From an uncultured Armatimonadota bacterium (GTDB taxonomy: Bacteria > Armatimonadota > Armatimonadia > Armatimonadales > Armatimonadaceae), in assembly GCA_903910385.1 (NCBI GenBank), contig CAIVZM010000029.1, positions 62,001 through 126,000 on the forward strand: a stretch of DNA of 64,000 bases, read 5' to 3'. Positions 18,626 to 27,688 of this stretch are shown here, in pieces (the first letter of the stretch is position 1; every line of letters begins with the position of its first letter). Made by a program: the position numbers and the translations under genes. The notes under the pieces were generated by a model. That model ran no database searches. It was not told the DNA's origin and saw only the letters and a list, made by a program, of their open reading frames with translations.

Positions 18626-19654
18626 CTAAGGCTTAGGCATCGCAGGCGCTGCGGAAGGGGACGGCGCCGCAGGCGAAGAAGCCGCCTTTTTATCTTTCTT
18701 GAACATTTCGAGACTGACTCCCATGGAACGGGCGACTTCCCGTACCGGGTCATAATCGGAGTCCTGAACTTCCGTCATGCCATCGGTGTCGTCAATCGCT
18801 TTCATGACTTTGAGCCCATCCGGGGTTTTGGAAAACGCCAGAAGCGCCTTCTTGATTTTATCCTTGAGTTCCTGTGGGAGACCGGGACGGACGGAGAAGG
18901 TATCGTTCGGAATTTCGTCGCTATAAGCGATCGGTATGACCTTTTGCTTGATATCAGGCGTCGTTTTTTCCAGAGAATTTCGGACATCTTCGAAGACAGA
19001 GGCTATATCGACATCGCCGTTATAGACAGCCATCGCCGCCTTATCATGCGAGCCGGCAAAAGTCAGTTGAGAAAAATATTTTTCGGGATCGTTTCCCTGC
19101 CTCTTGAGCAATGCCGCCGGGAAAAGGTATCCGGAGGTGGAAGCGGGCTCAACAAAAGCCATACGCTTGCCTTTGGCGTCCGCCAGGGTTTTGATACCAG
19201 AATCGGCTTTAACGACAAACATCGAGCGATAGGTCAATTTACCTTTTCGGGATGCTTTCAGGATGACTTCCGCCGCGCCTTTATCTTTCGCCAGAACATA
19301 AGCGAGGGGGGGTAATGCGCCGATATCCACTCTGCCTGAACTCATGGCTTCCACCAGTCCCACATAATCTGTCGATGTGTAATTGGTTACCGGAATGCCC
19401 AGTTCTTTGGTCAGGTAATCCGCGACTGGTTGGGCGTCATCGGCGATTTTATCTGCTTCCACCGATGGGACAAAGCCCATCGTTAACTTGGTCGGCATCT
19501 CGCTTTTCGGCGCGGCGGTCGGAGCGCTGCCGGGAGCGGTAGTGGTCTCCGCCGTTTCGTTGCCACTACTATTACAACCTGCCAGAGTCAGTATAGCGGC
19601 GCAGGAAAACGCCGTTGCCATCGTCACCAGAGCGCGTCGCGTTGGTCGTATCAT
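18626..19654 (-). CDS. phnD: Phosphonate/phosphite-binding lipoprotein (PhnD)
   Basis: A 342-residue substrate-binding protein of the PhnD family. It has a lipoprotein signal with lipobox LAGC, a Ser/Thr/Pro linker, then the binding fold: LTMGFVPSVEADKIADDAQP, TSTDYVGLVEAMSSGRVDIGAL, and FVEPASTSGYLFPAALL, the segment that lines the anion pocket in the family. An Ala/Pro/Lys-rich tail ends the protein. It is the first gene of the operon and should deliver ligand to the PhnC-PhnE complex from the outer face of the inner membrane. Confidence 0.94.
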   Translation of the reverse strand: MIRPTRRALVTMATAFSCAAILTLAGCNSSGNETAETTTAPGSAPTAAPKSEMPTKLTMGFVPSVEADKIADDAQPVADYLTKELGIPVTNYTSTDYVGLVEAMSSGRVDIGALPPLAYVLAKDKGAAEVILKASRKGKLTYRSMFVVKADSGIKTLADAKGKRMAFVEPASTSGYLFPAALLKRQGNDPEKYFSQLTFAGSHDKAAMAVYNGDVDIASVFEDVRNSLEKTTPDIKQKVIPIAYSDEIPNDTFSVRPGLPQELKDKIKKALLAFSKTPDGLKVMKAIDDTDGMTEVQDSDYDPVREVARSMGVSLEMFKKDKKAASSPAAPSPSAAPAMPKP

Positions 19655-19767
19655 AATGAGAAGTTCCGTTTCATCGGGCGGCTTCTGTGACGCCGTGCAT
19701 TTTAACGACTCAGACAGCGAAGGTAATTTTAGTCATTGCACCCATCCTCACGCCAGAGCCTGAGGCA

Positions 19768-19796
19768 TTATACCTAACAATCCCTCTGCATAGCAA
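19768..19796 (-). promoter_or_regulatory. Promoter of phnDCEE-HD operon
   Basis: On the minus strand TTGCTA (19796-19791) and a perfect TATAAT (19773-19768) are 17 bases apart, giving a leader of about 105 bases before phnD. No Pho-box-like direct repeat was recognised. Confidence 0.7.
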
Positions 19797-19887
19797 CGGA
19801 TCAGGATGCGCGGTATCTCGGATAGTTTATATTTCTCAATTTCCAGCATCTCTGTCGCCGCCGGGATATCCGGTATAATGGCGCAAA

Positions 19888-20337
19888 ATGGGATTGATGA
19901 TTCGTTTTTCGGCAGGTTGCGAGGAAATAGGCGGCTTGTTGCGATTCTTACGCCGCCGTTCCCCTCAGGGAAGGCTCTTTATTGCGCCCTTGCAGGTGGT
20001 GGAGAACCACCATGCGAAGCGACTTTTTCAGCGTACAGAGCGCCCTCTGATGCACCGTTTGAGCGAGGATGAGAAGGGCGGAACCTGGGCGTTATTTACC
20101 TATTACGACAGAGAACTTGCCGATACGAACGCCGCACCGCTTCTTGTATTGCATCTGAGCGCTACGAACGCTATCGGCAGGCGTGAAGGTTTATTGGAAG
20201 CCAGAGATGAAATTAGCGGCGAACCGCCGGATTATACGCTACGCTGTCGTATAGCCCGTGATCTGGTCGGGCGTTGTGCGCGACGGGTGCGTTATCGGGG
20301 CGCATCGGAAAAGAATCGATGGGCTTTGCCCCTTTGA
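19888..20337 (+). CDS. Hypothetical protein, 149 aa, apparently leaderless
   Basis: No family is recognised. The frame has coding-like composition: a basic N-terminal third, a central ALFTYYDREL and a hydrophobic LLVLHLSATNAIG strand, then an Arg-rich C-terminus. A perfect TATAAT at 19874-19879 ends 8 bases before the ATG, with no ribosome site and only a poor -35, as expected for a leaderless transcript. It is divergent from phnD. An overlapping frame from 19806 is less protein-like. Confidence 0.55.
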   Translation: MGLMIRFSAGCEEIGGLLRFLRRRSPQGRLFIAPLQVVENHHAKRLFQRTERPLMHRLSEDEKGGTWALFTYYDRELADTNAAPLLVLHLSATNAIGRREGLLEARDEISGEPPDYTLRCRIARDLVGRCARRVRYRGASEKNRWALPL

Positions 20338-20544
20338 GGAGATTAAGGGAGAATATATTTCCTCGTGTGATTTTTTGCACCAAAAAACTTTTGCGGTTGC
20401 GCGGAGGTTTTCCGGATTTTTGCGTCTTTAAATAGTGGAACATTTCGCCAGAACAACAATTCGGATAACCGTAGAGTTGGCAGTGTGTCTGAGATACACT
20501 GAATGGCGCGAACTTCTTAAGAAACTGAAGGGGTTTTCAAGGAG

Positions 20545-20727
20545 ATGGGCACGGCATACCTTTTTCTGAACTTTCTATGTTGGATCGCCTGCCTGAGCGT
20601 CGTCGCCTGGGGCGTCGGCTATGGAATTTCGCAGGGGCGCGTACAGGGGCGAGGTCAACGGCGTGCCTCGAACAGAGCATTCGATCGAATGATAGACGAG
20701 TATCGGCGTGAGCAAAACCGTTTTTAA
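20545..20727 (+). CDS. Small membrane protein, 60 aa
   Basis: The 60-residue product has one N-terminal membrane helix (LFLNFLCWIACLSVVAWGVGYGI) followed by a basic, Arg-rich cytoplasmic tail. An AGGGG site 11 bases upstream supports the ATG, and an AAGGAG directly abuts it. Upstream at 20481-20501 an inverted repeat CAGTGT-N9-ACACTG overlaps a possible promoter (TTGGCA at 20477), and a terminator follows. It therefore looks like a complete, regulated single-gene unit. Function unknown. Confidence 0.65.
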   Translation: MGTAYLFLNFLCWIACLSVVAWGVGYGISQGRVQGRGQRRASNRAFDRMIDEYRREQNRF

Positions 20728-20759
20728 GAATACTCTAAACTTAAAACGAAATCCTTATG

Positions 20760-20811
20760 AAGGGTAACGGCGAGGAAAAGCGGAACCGTGATTTCTCCCC
20801 CGTTACCCTTT
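20760..20811. terminator. Terminator between small membrane protein and fdhD
   Basis: An 11-bp stem, AAGGGTAACGG pairing with CCGTTACCCTT, encloses a loop of about 29 bases. It overlaps the fdhD stop codon and can serve both convergent genes. Confidence 0.7.
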
Positions 20812-21670
20812 ATTCTGACCTGTCACTGGATAAAATCCGCTCACCGCCCGTATAAATGTTGAATCGCGTCTCACGTATAAATCCCAGCAATGTCATTCCG
20901 GCATCGGCAGCCAGTTCGACGGCGAGACTAGATGGCGCCCCGATAGCGGCAAGAACCGGAATTCCTGCCATCCCCGCCTTTTGCGCCAGTTCAAAACTTG
21001 CCCGCCCGCTTACCAGTAATATCTTCCCTGTCAGCGGCAATTTCTCCGCCTGCAGTTGCGCCCCTATGAGTTTGTCTACGGCATTATGCCGACCGACATC
21101 CTCCCGCAGACAGATCAGGTCGCCCATCGGATCGAATAGCACCGCCGCATGTAATCCGCCGGTGCGGTCAAAGGTTTGCTGCGCCGCCCGTAAGGCGTCC
21201 GGTAATCGATGGATGATGTCTGGTGCAACAGCGGTCATGTCAACCGTTAGATCGAAGCGGGAGATGCTTCGTACCGCTTCCAGCGACGCTTTGCCGCAAA
21301 CGCCGCAACTGGACGCTGCGTAAAAGTGACGTTTGAGTCTGTCTATATCCAGCAAGACACCCGGATGCAAATCTATCTGAAGGACGCTCGCTTCCGTTCC
21401 GCGATGACGCGCCCAGGTTACCTCTTGCAGGGAGGACAGAATTCCTTCCGTCCAGAGAAAGCCCAGGGCAAGATCGATATCTTCGCCCGGCGTCCGCATG
21501 GTGATAGCGATGCTCTCAACCCGTCGGTTTTCCGCAGGTCCGTAGCCGATGCGTATTTCCAGAGGTTCTTCTACCGCCAGAGCATCGGTGCGTGATTGTA
21601 TGTTGCTGCGTTCGATGGTCAAAATCGGCAGGTCTACGGAACGTTCGGCGTTTTCTACAGGGGGAATCAC
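20810..21670 (-). CDS. fdhD: Formate dehydrogenase sulfurtransferase FdhD
   Basis: FdhD moves sulfur from the cysteine desulfurase to the molybdenum cofactor of formate dehydrogenase in the cytoplasm. The 286-residue protein has the cysteine loop SSCGVCGKASLEAV, the REDVGRHNAVDKLIG block, and the SGRASFELAQKAGMAGIP segment that binds the cofactor. Length is normal. The start at 21670 gives a typical N-terminus. No formate dehydrogenase lies in the window; an unlinked molybdenum oxidoreductase is implied. Confidence 0.96.
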   Translation of the reverse strand: MIPPVENAERSVDLPILTIERSNIQSRTDALAVEEPLEIRIGYGPAENRRVESIAITMRTPGEDIDLALGFLWTEGILSSLQEVTWARHRGTEASVLQIDLHPGVLLDIDRLKRHFYAASSCGVCGKASLEAVRSISRFDLTVDMTAVAPDIIHRLPDALRAAQQTFDRTGGLHAAVLFDPMGDLICLREDVGRHNAVDKLIGAQLQAEKLPLTGKILLVSGRASFELAQKAGMAGIPVLAAIGAPSSLAVELAADAGMTLLGFIRETRFNIYTGGERILSSDRSE

Positions 21671-21707
21671 GTTTGCATTTTATCCATTCGCTATGTTTAC
21701 AGAGAGG

Positions 21708-23066
21708 TCAGCGATATCGCATCGTACTGTCTTCGCTTATTTCGTCAAACGGAAACAATAGCGCCGGAGGAAGCGATATCTGCCGTTTATCGGAAGCGGG
21801 CGCAATACGGACGGGAGCTAGAGGGCAACGTCCGCCGCGCCAGTAGTTTCCGGTGGCGAAACGAACGGCAGGCAGCATCCCTGCGGGGTCTAATATTGCG
21901 AGACAGAGAGCGCACTCGCCCGGCGGCAGTGAAGCGGGCGTGGTAAAGGTTCCGGATATGCGGAAGGAGCGCGGCGCCGTCTGGTAGTTACCGGTCTTTG
22001 GATCGACGTCCTCGCCGGGGAGCCAGGTTCGCGTGTCTACGCCGGGAAAAGTCTGTTTCCAGACGGCGCGGCGCGTTCGGATATCGCACAGACTGACTTC
22101 AACGGGCCAGTTATAGTATAACGGGGTTGCGCCATCGTTACGGACGACAAAGGAGACAGTAAAGGGCTTGCCGGGCGTCACCCGAGTGGGGGCTCTCGCT
22201 TCCTCCAGGACGAAACGATAGCCAAAAGCTTTCTGCACCAGTTCCGCTCCTGCACGCGCCGCCGCATCGTTCTGATCATAATCGGCGACCCACCCCAGAT
22301 GATTCCAGTGAAGGCGACGAATCAGATTGATCAGATAATTGCGATGAATCGGGTCTTTAACCGTATCGGTAGGATTAGCGCCGGGCTGGATTTTGTAATC
22401 GCCCCAATCATAGGCGCATTCGCCGCCACGGGAAAAGCGTTTCCAGTCGTTTTTGTAAACTGTAGTCAGCGAAGCGATTTGCTCGGGTGATTCCTGCGGA
22501 TGGGCGAACGAGTCCCAGTAAAAACCAAAGGGATAATCGCGGAAATGCTTGCCATAGCGCCGCAGGACGATTTTACGGGGAAACGCCGCGACGAAGGCAT
22601 CGCCAAGAATTTTCTGTAGTTCCTGCGAAGGCTCCGGCGAATGATGCTCGCCCCAGAATCCGATCAGACCCATTTCCACGAACGCCACACGTGGGTCTTT
22701 GTCCCAGACAGCGCCCAGCTTTTCTATTAACCGTACGAGGCGTCGCCGGAACTCCGGGCTATCATAATCTCCCTCGGTCATATCCCGGGGCCAATATTTC
22801 CCCTGTTTCGGCCATTCCAGATAAACGCGGGGAACGATTTTGATGTTCCGCTGGGGGGTGTCTTTCCATTGGGCATTACAGAAGGCGCGGATTTTATCTT
22901 CGCCGTCCGAAGCGGAGTCTTCAATCTCGTTCCACCGGATGTAATGCTTCCATAGAGTCGCCCAGGGATGAATTGTCCCCCGATTCGGACGAAAGCCCAT
23001 CAATGGATTCCGGATAGCGCCGTCATAAGGAAGGGGACGAATTCCCACCTGCGGTTCATCGAACAT
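21708..23066 (-). CDS. DUF4832-type protein (GH-like TIM barrel with β-domain)
   Basis: From the ATG at 23066 the product is about 452 residues. The N-terminal part reads like the DUF4832 family: NPLMGFRPNRGT, then YIRWNEIED, VPRVYLEWP, and a barrel with FVEMGLIGFWGEHHSP, where a Glu sits at a glycosidase-like position. The C-terminal third is a β-sandwich (FTVSFVVRNDGATPLYYNWPV). The upstream extension to 23201 has no ribosome site. There is no signal peptide, so it may be cytoplasmic; family members are usually viewed as putative glycosidases of unknown substrate. Confidence 0.8.
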   Translation of the reverse strand: MFDEPQVGIRPLPYDGAIRNPLMGFRPNRGTIHPWATLWKHYIRWNEIEDSASDGEDKIRAFCNAQWKDTPQRNIKIVPRVYLEWPKQGKYWPRDMTEGDYDSPEFRRRLVRLIEKLGAVWDKDPRVAFVEMGLIGFWGEHHSPEPSQELQKILGDAFVAAFPRKIVLRRYGKHFRDYPFGFYWDSFAHPQESPEQIASLTTVYKNDWKRFSRGGECAYDWGDYKIQPGANPTDTVKDPIHRNYLINLIRRLHWNHLGWVADYDQNDAAARAGAELVQKAFGYRFVLEEARAPTRVTPGKPFTVSFVVRNDGATPLYYNWPVEVSLCDIRTRRAVWKQTFPGVDTRTWLPGEDVDPKTGNYQTAPRSFRISGTFTTPASLPPGECALCLAILDPAGMLPAVRFATGNYWRGGRCPLAPVRIAPASDKRQISLPPALLFPFDEISEDSTMRYR

Positions 23067-23127
23067 AATATAGAATTCTCTGATCGATGGCCTCCTTCCT
23101 TTGGGTATACTTGAGATGGAGGTCAAA

Positions 23128-23471
23128 ATGAACGTTTTTACATCAGGGGGACGCCTCGAAGTTAGTCCTTTTGCAGTCGGATTTCGAACGGAATGGCGCA
23201 CGGACTATGCACGATTGTACAAAGTGTCCTGGGAACCGGAGTCTCATCCGCAACCAAAGCGCCCTGTTCTGATGGCGATCTGGTATCCAGTTCAGGAGAC
23301 CAAAAATCCTCAGCGGTACAGATTGCCCGGGAAGTATGCCGCCTTACCCGCCGCTTCTTTGATGCTGTCCTTAAACATGATGCTGAAGCCTGCGCCGCTC
23401 TGAAATCCGCCGCATATTCTGGCGAATCGAGCTGCGGTTTACGAATTCTCGCGCATAAAGCGGCGGAATAG
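23128..23471 (+). pseudogene. Broken α/β-hydrolase (dienelactone/PAF-hydrolase-like)
   Basis: A perfect GGAGGT before the ATG at 23128 opens a frame that starts like the secreted α/β-hydrolases of the PAF-acetylhydrolase or dienelactone-hydrolase type (FAVGFRTEWRTDYARLYK, then RPVLMAIWYPVQET). The match stops near residue 65 and the frame ends at 23403. Another frame then reads EVCRLTRRFFDAVLKHDAEA to 23471, as expected for the next part of the same protein. The catalytic Ser, Asp and His regions are gone. This is a frameshifted, C-terminally deleted remnant between two divergent or parallel intact genes. Confidence 0.6.
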
Positions 23472-23505
23472 GAAACTTTCGGGGCAAAGGCGGTTCCTCT
23501 AAGAT

Positions 23506-24633
23506 ATGGCGATCCTTAATATTTTGCTGGCTGTTCTCAGTGTTGCACTGATTCTCATGGTGTTGGTGGAGGGTTTTGAGTCGCTGGTATTGCCACGTCG
23601 TATTGAGCGTGCCAGCCGATTAACTCCGTATTTTTATCGCGGCTTCTGGCGAATCTGGGTCGCGATGTCGCGCCTGTATCCACGGGAAAAGCGGGATAAT
23701 GTTCTGGCAATCTTTGGCCCGTTATCCCTGCTTGCTCTCATGTCGATTTGGGCGATGGGACTGATCCTCGGATTTGCTACCCTGCAATGGTCTTTGCATG
23801 TACCGATTCGCTCTCCCGACCATCCCCCCGCATTTGAGACCTATCTTTACCTTTCGGCGACTACCTTTATTACGCTGGGATATGGCGATGTTTCCCCGGA
23901 AACGGCGTTTGGCAGGGCGCTGGCGGATATCGAAGCGGGAATCGGATTCGGGTTTCTGGCGATCATTATCGGCTATATGCCGGTATTGTATGCCGCTTTC
24001 TCGCGCCGTGAAGTGGAAATTGCATTGCTGGACGCAAGAGCCTCCTCGCCGCCTTCCGCTGGAGCGTTACTGGAACGGGTAGGACCCTGTACGGACGATA
24101 CCGATCTATATGCCTTTCTGCACAGCTACGAACGGTGGGCGGGCGAACTGATCGAGAGCCATCTGAGCTACCCCATTCTGATGTATTATCGGTCGCAACA
24201 TGAACGGCAGTCCTGGCTTTCGACATTGACGACGATTCTGGATGCCTGCGCTTTCCTCATCGCTTATACGCCGCAGGGCAAAGTCAATTATCAGGCGCGA
24301 ATGACTTTTGCCATGTGCCGCCATTCCGCTATCGATCTGGCGCTGGTTTTTGATATTCCGCCCGCACTGCCCATTCCTGATCGACTGCCATTGGAGAGGC
24401 TTACGCAATTGAAAGAATTGATCCGCGCCGCAGGTCTGGAATTCAAGGATTCTCCAGTATGTGATGAACGACTCAATGAATTACGCCATCTTTATGAACC
24501 CTTTGTGAACGCTATTTCTACCGCGCTTTTGCTTCCTTTACCCGACTGGCTCCCCAACCATAATCTGCCGGATAACTGGCAGACTTCTCAATGGGACAGG
24601 AATGACCATTTCTTCCGTGCACGGGAAATCTGA
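23506..24633 (+). CDS. Two-TM potassium channel-like protein
   Basis: The 375-residue protein has an N-terminal membrane helix, a second near residue 80 (LSLLALMSIWAMGLILGFA), the K+ selectivity filter in FITLGYGDVSPE (about residue 125) and a following helix (GFGFLAIIIGYMPVLYA), as in ion-transport-2 channels. The remaining 200 residues form a soluble helical domain that is not a recognised RCK/TrkA-N domain. This domain may tie the channel to an unknown signal. Gene start ATG at 23506; neighbours give no operon partner. Confidence 0.88.
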   Translation: MAILNILLAVLSVALILMVLVEGFESLVLPRRIERASRLTPYFYRGFWRIWVAMSRLYPREKRDNVLAIFGPLSLLALMSIWAMGLILGFATLQWSLHVPIRSPDHPPAFETYLYLSATTFITLGYGDVSPETAFGRALADIEAGIGFGFLAIIIGYMPVLYAAFSRREVEIALLDARASSPPSAGALLERVGPCTDDTDLYAFLHSYERWAGELIESHLSYPILMYYRSQHERQSWLSTLTTILDACAFLIAYTPQGKVNYQARMTFAMCRHSAIDLALVFDIPPALPIPDRLPLERLTQLKELIRAAGLEFKDSPVCDERLNELRHLYEPFVNAISTALLLPLPDWLPNHNLPDNWQTSQWDRNDHFFRAREI

Positions 24634-24743
24634 ACGCCGGGGCGTACTTTTCACGGGGTCGGAAGCATCGTAAGGAAAGAAATCACCCCGAATGCAGGGG
24701 AGGGGCGCACCGTACGTACCGGGCATGATACAGTATTTCCGCA

Positions 24744-25685
24744 TTGGAAATCGTCTTTTTAGGTACGGGTTCGGGAGCGCCCACAAGAGCGCGAAATGTC
24801 ACCAGCATCGCGTTGCAACTGACGGAGCGGGGAGAACTTTTTCTCTTCGACTGCGGCGAAGGAACGCAGCAACAGATTCTTCGCGCACCGCATACGCGCC
24901 TCTCACAACTTACCCGCATTTTTCTGACCCACTTACATGGCGACCATCTGTTCGGCCTGATCGGTCTGCTGGCGTCTCGGGCGCTGGCGCAGGGAGGAGT
25001 GTCGCCGGTTACACTTTACGGTCCGGAACCTCTGGCGGAGTATGTGCGCGTTTCCCTGCGGGCAAGCGGGATGCGCTTCGGCTTCCCTGTCGAAATCCGT
25101 AAAGTTCAACCGGGCGTTCTCTTTGAAGATGAGGATATCATTGTCAGTGCGGCGCCCGTTCGCCATCGCATCGAAGCATACGCCTATTCGCTGACGGAAA
25201 AACCGCGTCCTGGTCGTTTCGATGTGGAGGCGGCTCGCGCTCGTGGCGTACCCGAAGGGCCACTTTTCGGGCAATTGAAGAGCGGAAAAGCGATCGTTCT
25301 GCCGGATGGGAGCATGATTGATCCTGCGGGGTTGGTCGGCCCGCCGCGCCCCGGTCGTAAAATCACTTTCAGCGGGGATACGGTTTTCTCACCCGAATTG
25401 ATCGAATTAGCGCAACGCTCCGATGTTTTGATCCATGAGGCGACTTATGCGGAAGCGGATCATATTCTTGCTGATCGCGCCGCGCATTCCACAGCGCTAA
25501 CGGCGGCGAATGTCGCCCGCGAGGCGGAAGCGCGCTCCCTGTATCTAACACACTTTAGCCCGCGCTATGAATCGGAGGAAGGATTACGCCTGGAAGATTT
25601 GCTGGCGGAAGCGCGATCCGTCTTTCCGGAAACGCACCTGGCGTATGATTTTCTTCGTATTCCCGTCGCCCGACGGGAAGGTTGA
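24744..25685 (+). CDS. rnz: Ribonuclease Z (tRNA 3' endonuclease)
   Basis: RNase Z trims the 3' trailer of tRNA precursors. The 313-residue metallo-β-lactamase protein shows the zinc motif LTHLHGDHLFGLIGLL, the start MEIVFLGTGSGAPT, the C-terminal FSGDT with its Asp ligand, and HEATY/LTHFSPRY motifs. The frame begins with TTG at 24744, which fits the family N-terminus exactly. Confidence 0.95.
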   Translation: MEIVFLGTGSGAPTRARNVTSIALQLTERGELFLFDCGEGTQQQILRAPHTRLSQLTRIFLTHLHGDHLFGLIGLLASRALAQGGVSPVTLYGPEPLAEYVRVSLRASGMRFGFPVEIRKVQPGVLFEDEDIIVSAAPVRHRIEAYAYSLTEKPRPGRFDVEAARARGVPEGPLFGQLKSGKAIVLPDGSMIDPAGLVGPPRPGRKITFSGDTVFSPELIELAQRSDVLIHEATYAEADHILADRAAHSTALTAANVAREAEARSLYLTHFSPRYESEEGLRLEDLLAEARSVFPETHLAYDFLRIPVARREG

Positions 25686-25780
25686 GAGTCTGGAAATGCC
25701 GTAGCTCAGGAAGTGGAAAGCCAGATAGAACGGGATATCAAGATGACAGAACCTGCCCCATCTGAATTCAGAAGGCGTTA

Positions 25781-27025
25781 TCAGTAGGGAATATCACTGC
25801 CGCCCAACGCTTTTCCCCACCCTGCGGAACCGAACTTGTCATACAATTCATCGACAGTCAAAATATTTGTTTCCAGATTTCGAACGTCGTTGAGGTTGCA
25901 GTAGCCCATAAACGCAACGTTCTCGGAAGCGACTACTTTCGCGTTTGTCGAGGGCGCCGCCAGAGAAATCGTGAAATTGGCGTAATTCATCGAACCATCG
26001 AATCGACCGATCGCCTGCGCCGCCTGAATCGCTGCTACAAGGACGCGCCGACGCTTCCTGATATCCGGCTCCGTACTGTCCGTCGGCAATACCAGTGAAA
26101 TATTAACCGCATGGAAACGAACATCGTGACGGATTTGTGGCACTTCTGTCACGCCGACACCTGTCGCCTGTGCGATGGCATTACGTAATGCCATATCCGG
26201 GTCTTGCGCCTCTCCTTTTTGGGCGTTCGTTCCGGGAGAGTTGGCATTCGCCGCTCTGGTCCCCTTACTTCCCGCCTCGGCGGGCGTAACGGATTTGGAA
26301 GCGCTGCCGGAAGAATTCGATGCAGGAGCCAATGCCAGTTTCGCAGAAGGACTGGCGCTGACGACCGGAGAGGAAAGGAATGCGCCTGAAGTGACCTGCT
26401 TGTCCGTGTTTGAAGAATCCGGCAGGATGATGATCGGTTCCAGCGGGCCGACGACTGTCGGAAGTAGGTCGGAACCGCCAATCGACGCGGTATTTTGCGA
26501 ACCACTCTGGCGGAAAACAAAGAAGATAATCGCGGCGCTCAGCAAGAGAATGGCGGCGAGAACGCCGCTGACGGCAAATATCAGGCGGGCGATGGTGTCG
26601 GTCTTACCGGGGGGGAAAACACGATCGAACCATTGTAAAGTCCGATCCAGCGTTTTCTCGCGAGCAGGCGAAGATGGCGTATCTTGGTTCGCTTTGAGGA
26701 CAACGGGACGTTGCGCCTGTTGCGCCATCAACGTTCGTTCCAGCTTCTGCTTTTCCTGATAGTTGCCGGGATCTCGCTCAACAGCCATCGCGTACCACTG
26801 CGAAGCGTCTTCAAGCTTGCCCATAGATTCGTAAATCTCGCCCAGAAGCGAGTAAGCGGTCACTGAATCAGGGCAACGCCTCAAGGCGTCGGTGCAGATC
26901 GCAATGGACTCGTCCCATTGCCCCCGCTGGCGCATGAGTTTCGCACGAGCCAGCAATGGCCCGACGGTTATCTCTGCCGCCGCCTGATTTTTTCCCGGCG
27001 CGATGCCGGACGATTCTCTCTGCAT
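25781..27025 (-). CDS. TPR protein with single TM and unknown C-terminal domain
   Basis: The 414-residue protein starts with a cytoplasmic TPR region (about residues 20-95: LLARAKLMRQRGQWDESIAI, then YSLLGEIYESMGKLEDASQW). A basic linker precedes one membrane helix near residues 145-170 (LIFAVSGVLAAILLLSAAIIFF) and a Ser/Ala/Pro-rich segment. A C-terminal globular domain of about 140 residues follows (VTEVPQIRHDVRFHAVNISLVL), which I do not recognise. It faces outward if the TPRs are cytoplasmic. It stands alone between rnz (convergent) and dut (same strand). Confidence 0.75.
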   Translation of the reverse strand: MQRESSGIAPGKNQAAAEITVGPLLARAKLMRQRGQWDESIAICTDALRRCPDSVTAYSLLGEIYESMGKLEDASQWYAMAVERDPGNYQEKQKLERTLMAQQAQRPVVLKANQDTPSSPAREKTLDRTLQWFDRVFPPGKTDTIARLIFAVSGVLAAILLLSAAIIFFVFRQSGSQNTASIGGSDLLPTVVGPLEPIIILPDSSNTDKQVTSGAFLSSPVVSASPSAKLALAPASNSSGSASKSVTPAEAGSKGTRAANANSPGTNAQKGEAQDPDMALRNAIAQATGVGVTEVPQIRHDVRFHAVNISLVLPTDSTEPDIRKRRRVLVAAIQAAQAIGRFDGSMNYANFTISLAAPSTNAKVVASENVAFMGYCNLNDVRNLETNILTVDELYDKFGSAGWGKALGGSDIPY

Positions 27026-27114
27026 AATCGCTTCGCCGTTCTTTAGCGATCTACTGGTATTAACTAAACTCTACCGATATTAAAGTTATAATACCTCAAA
27101 TCCTGCTTTGCGCT

Positions 27115-27594
27115 TCAATTTTTTTCGATGCCGACGCCTGTGTGACCGAATCCGCCCGCGCCACGGAGCGTCTCATCTAAACTTTCCACCTCGTCCCAGA
27201 TAACTCTGGTTACGGGTGCGACAATCATCTGGGCGATCCGGTCTCCCCGGTTCACTGTAAATGATTCTGCTCCCAGATTTATCAACAGCGCCTGAATTTC
27301 ACCACGATAATCCGAATCTATCGTTCCCGGCGCATTGACCATCGCAATGCCATTGTTACGTGCAAGACCGGATCGGGCGCGGATTTGCGCCTCGTACCCT
27401 GTGGGCAGAGACAGGCAAATGCCCGTGGGAATAGCGGCGCGTTCGCCGGGGTTAATGACTAAAGGCTTCTCCGCAGGAATCGCCGCATACAGATCCATGC
27501 CCGCCGCGCCTGCTGTTTTATAGGAGGGGAGGGGAATATCATCCGTTCCTGACACGCGGCGCACTCCTACACGAACAGATATTTCAGACAAAGA
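27115..27594 (-). CDS. dut: dUTP diphosphatase (Dut)
   Basis: Dut hydrolyses dUTP to dUMP, keeping uracil out of DNA. The trimeric-family motifs are in order: AAGMDLYAA (motif 1), [12 protein letters not shown] (2), [11 protein letters not shown] (3), [12 protein letters not shown] (4) and [11 protein letters not shown] (5, with GH in place of the more usual GS). The start is placed at TTG 27594 because [11 protein letters not shown] matches family N-termini and gives 159 residues. An ATG at 27630 would add 12 residues and directly abuts a palindromic terminator, so it is less likely. Confidence 0.93.
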   Translation of the reverse strand, partial: SLSEISVRVGVRRVSGTDDIPLPSYKTAGAAGMDLYAAIPAEKPLVINPGERAAIPTGICLSLPTGYEAQIRARSGLARNNGIAMVNAPGTIDSDYRGEIQALLINLGAESFTVNRGDRIAQMIVAPVTRVIWDEVESLDETLRGAGGFGHTGVGIEKN

Positions 27595-27630
27595 GAGATT
27601 CCCGTTATTTTGTAGGTTGAAGAAAGACAT

Positions 27631-27670
27631 TGCAGAGAAAATGCGGCAATATTGCCGCATTTTCTCTGCA
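27631..27670. terminator. 40-bp perfect palindrome terminator
   Basis: Bases 27631-27650 are the exact reverse complement of 27651-27670, with no central spacer. The RNA hairpin has a G/C core flanked by A/T runs, so it can end transcription in both directions. It separates the histidine kinase from dut. Confidence 0.85.
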
Positions 27671-27688
27671 TTGCGATGACTGGTATTC

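Noticed and set aside
18545-19315. A 256-codon open frame opposite phnD
   Set aside because: Arg-rich antisense shadow of a gene with a clear lipoprotein signal and binding-protein motifs.
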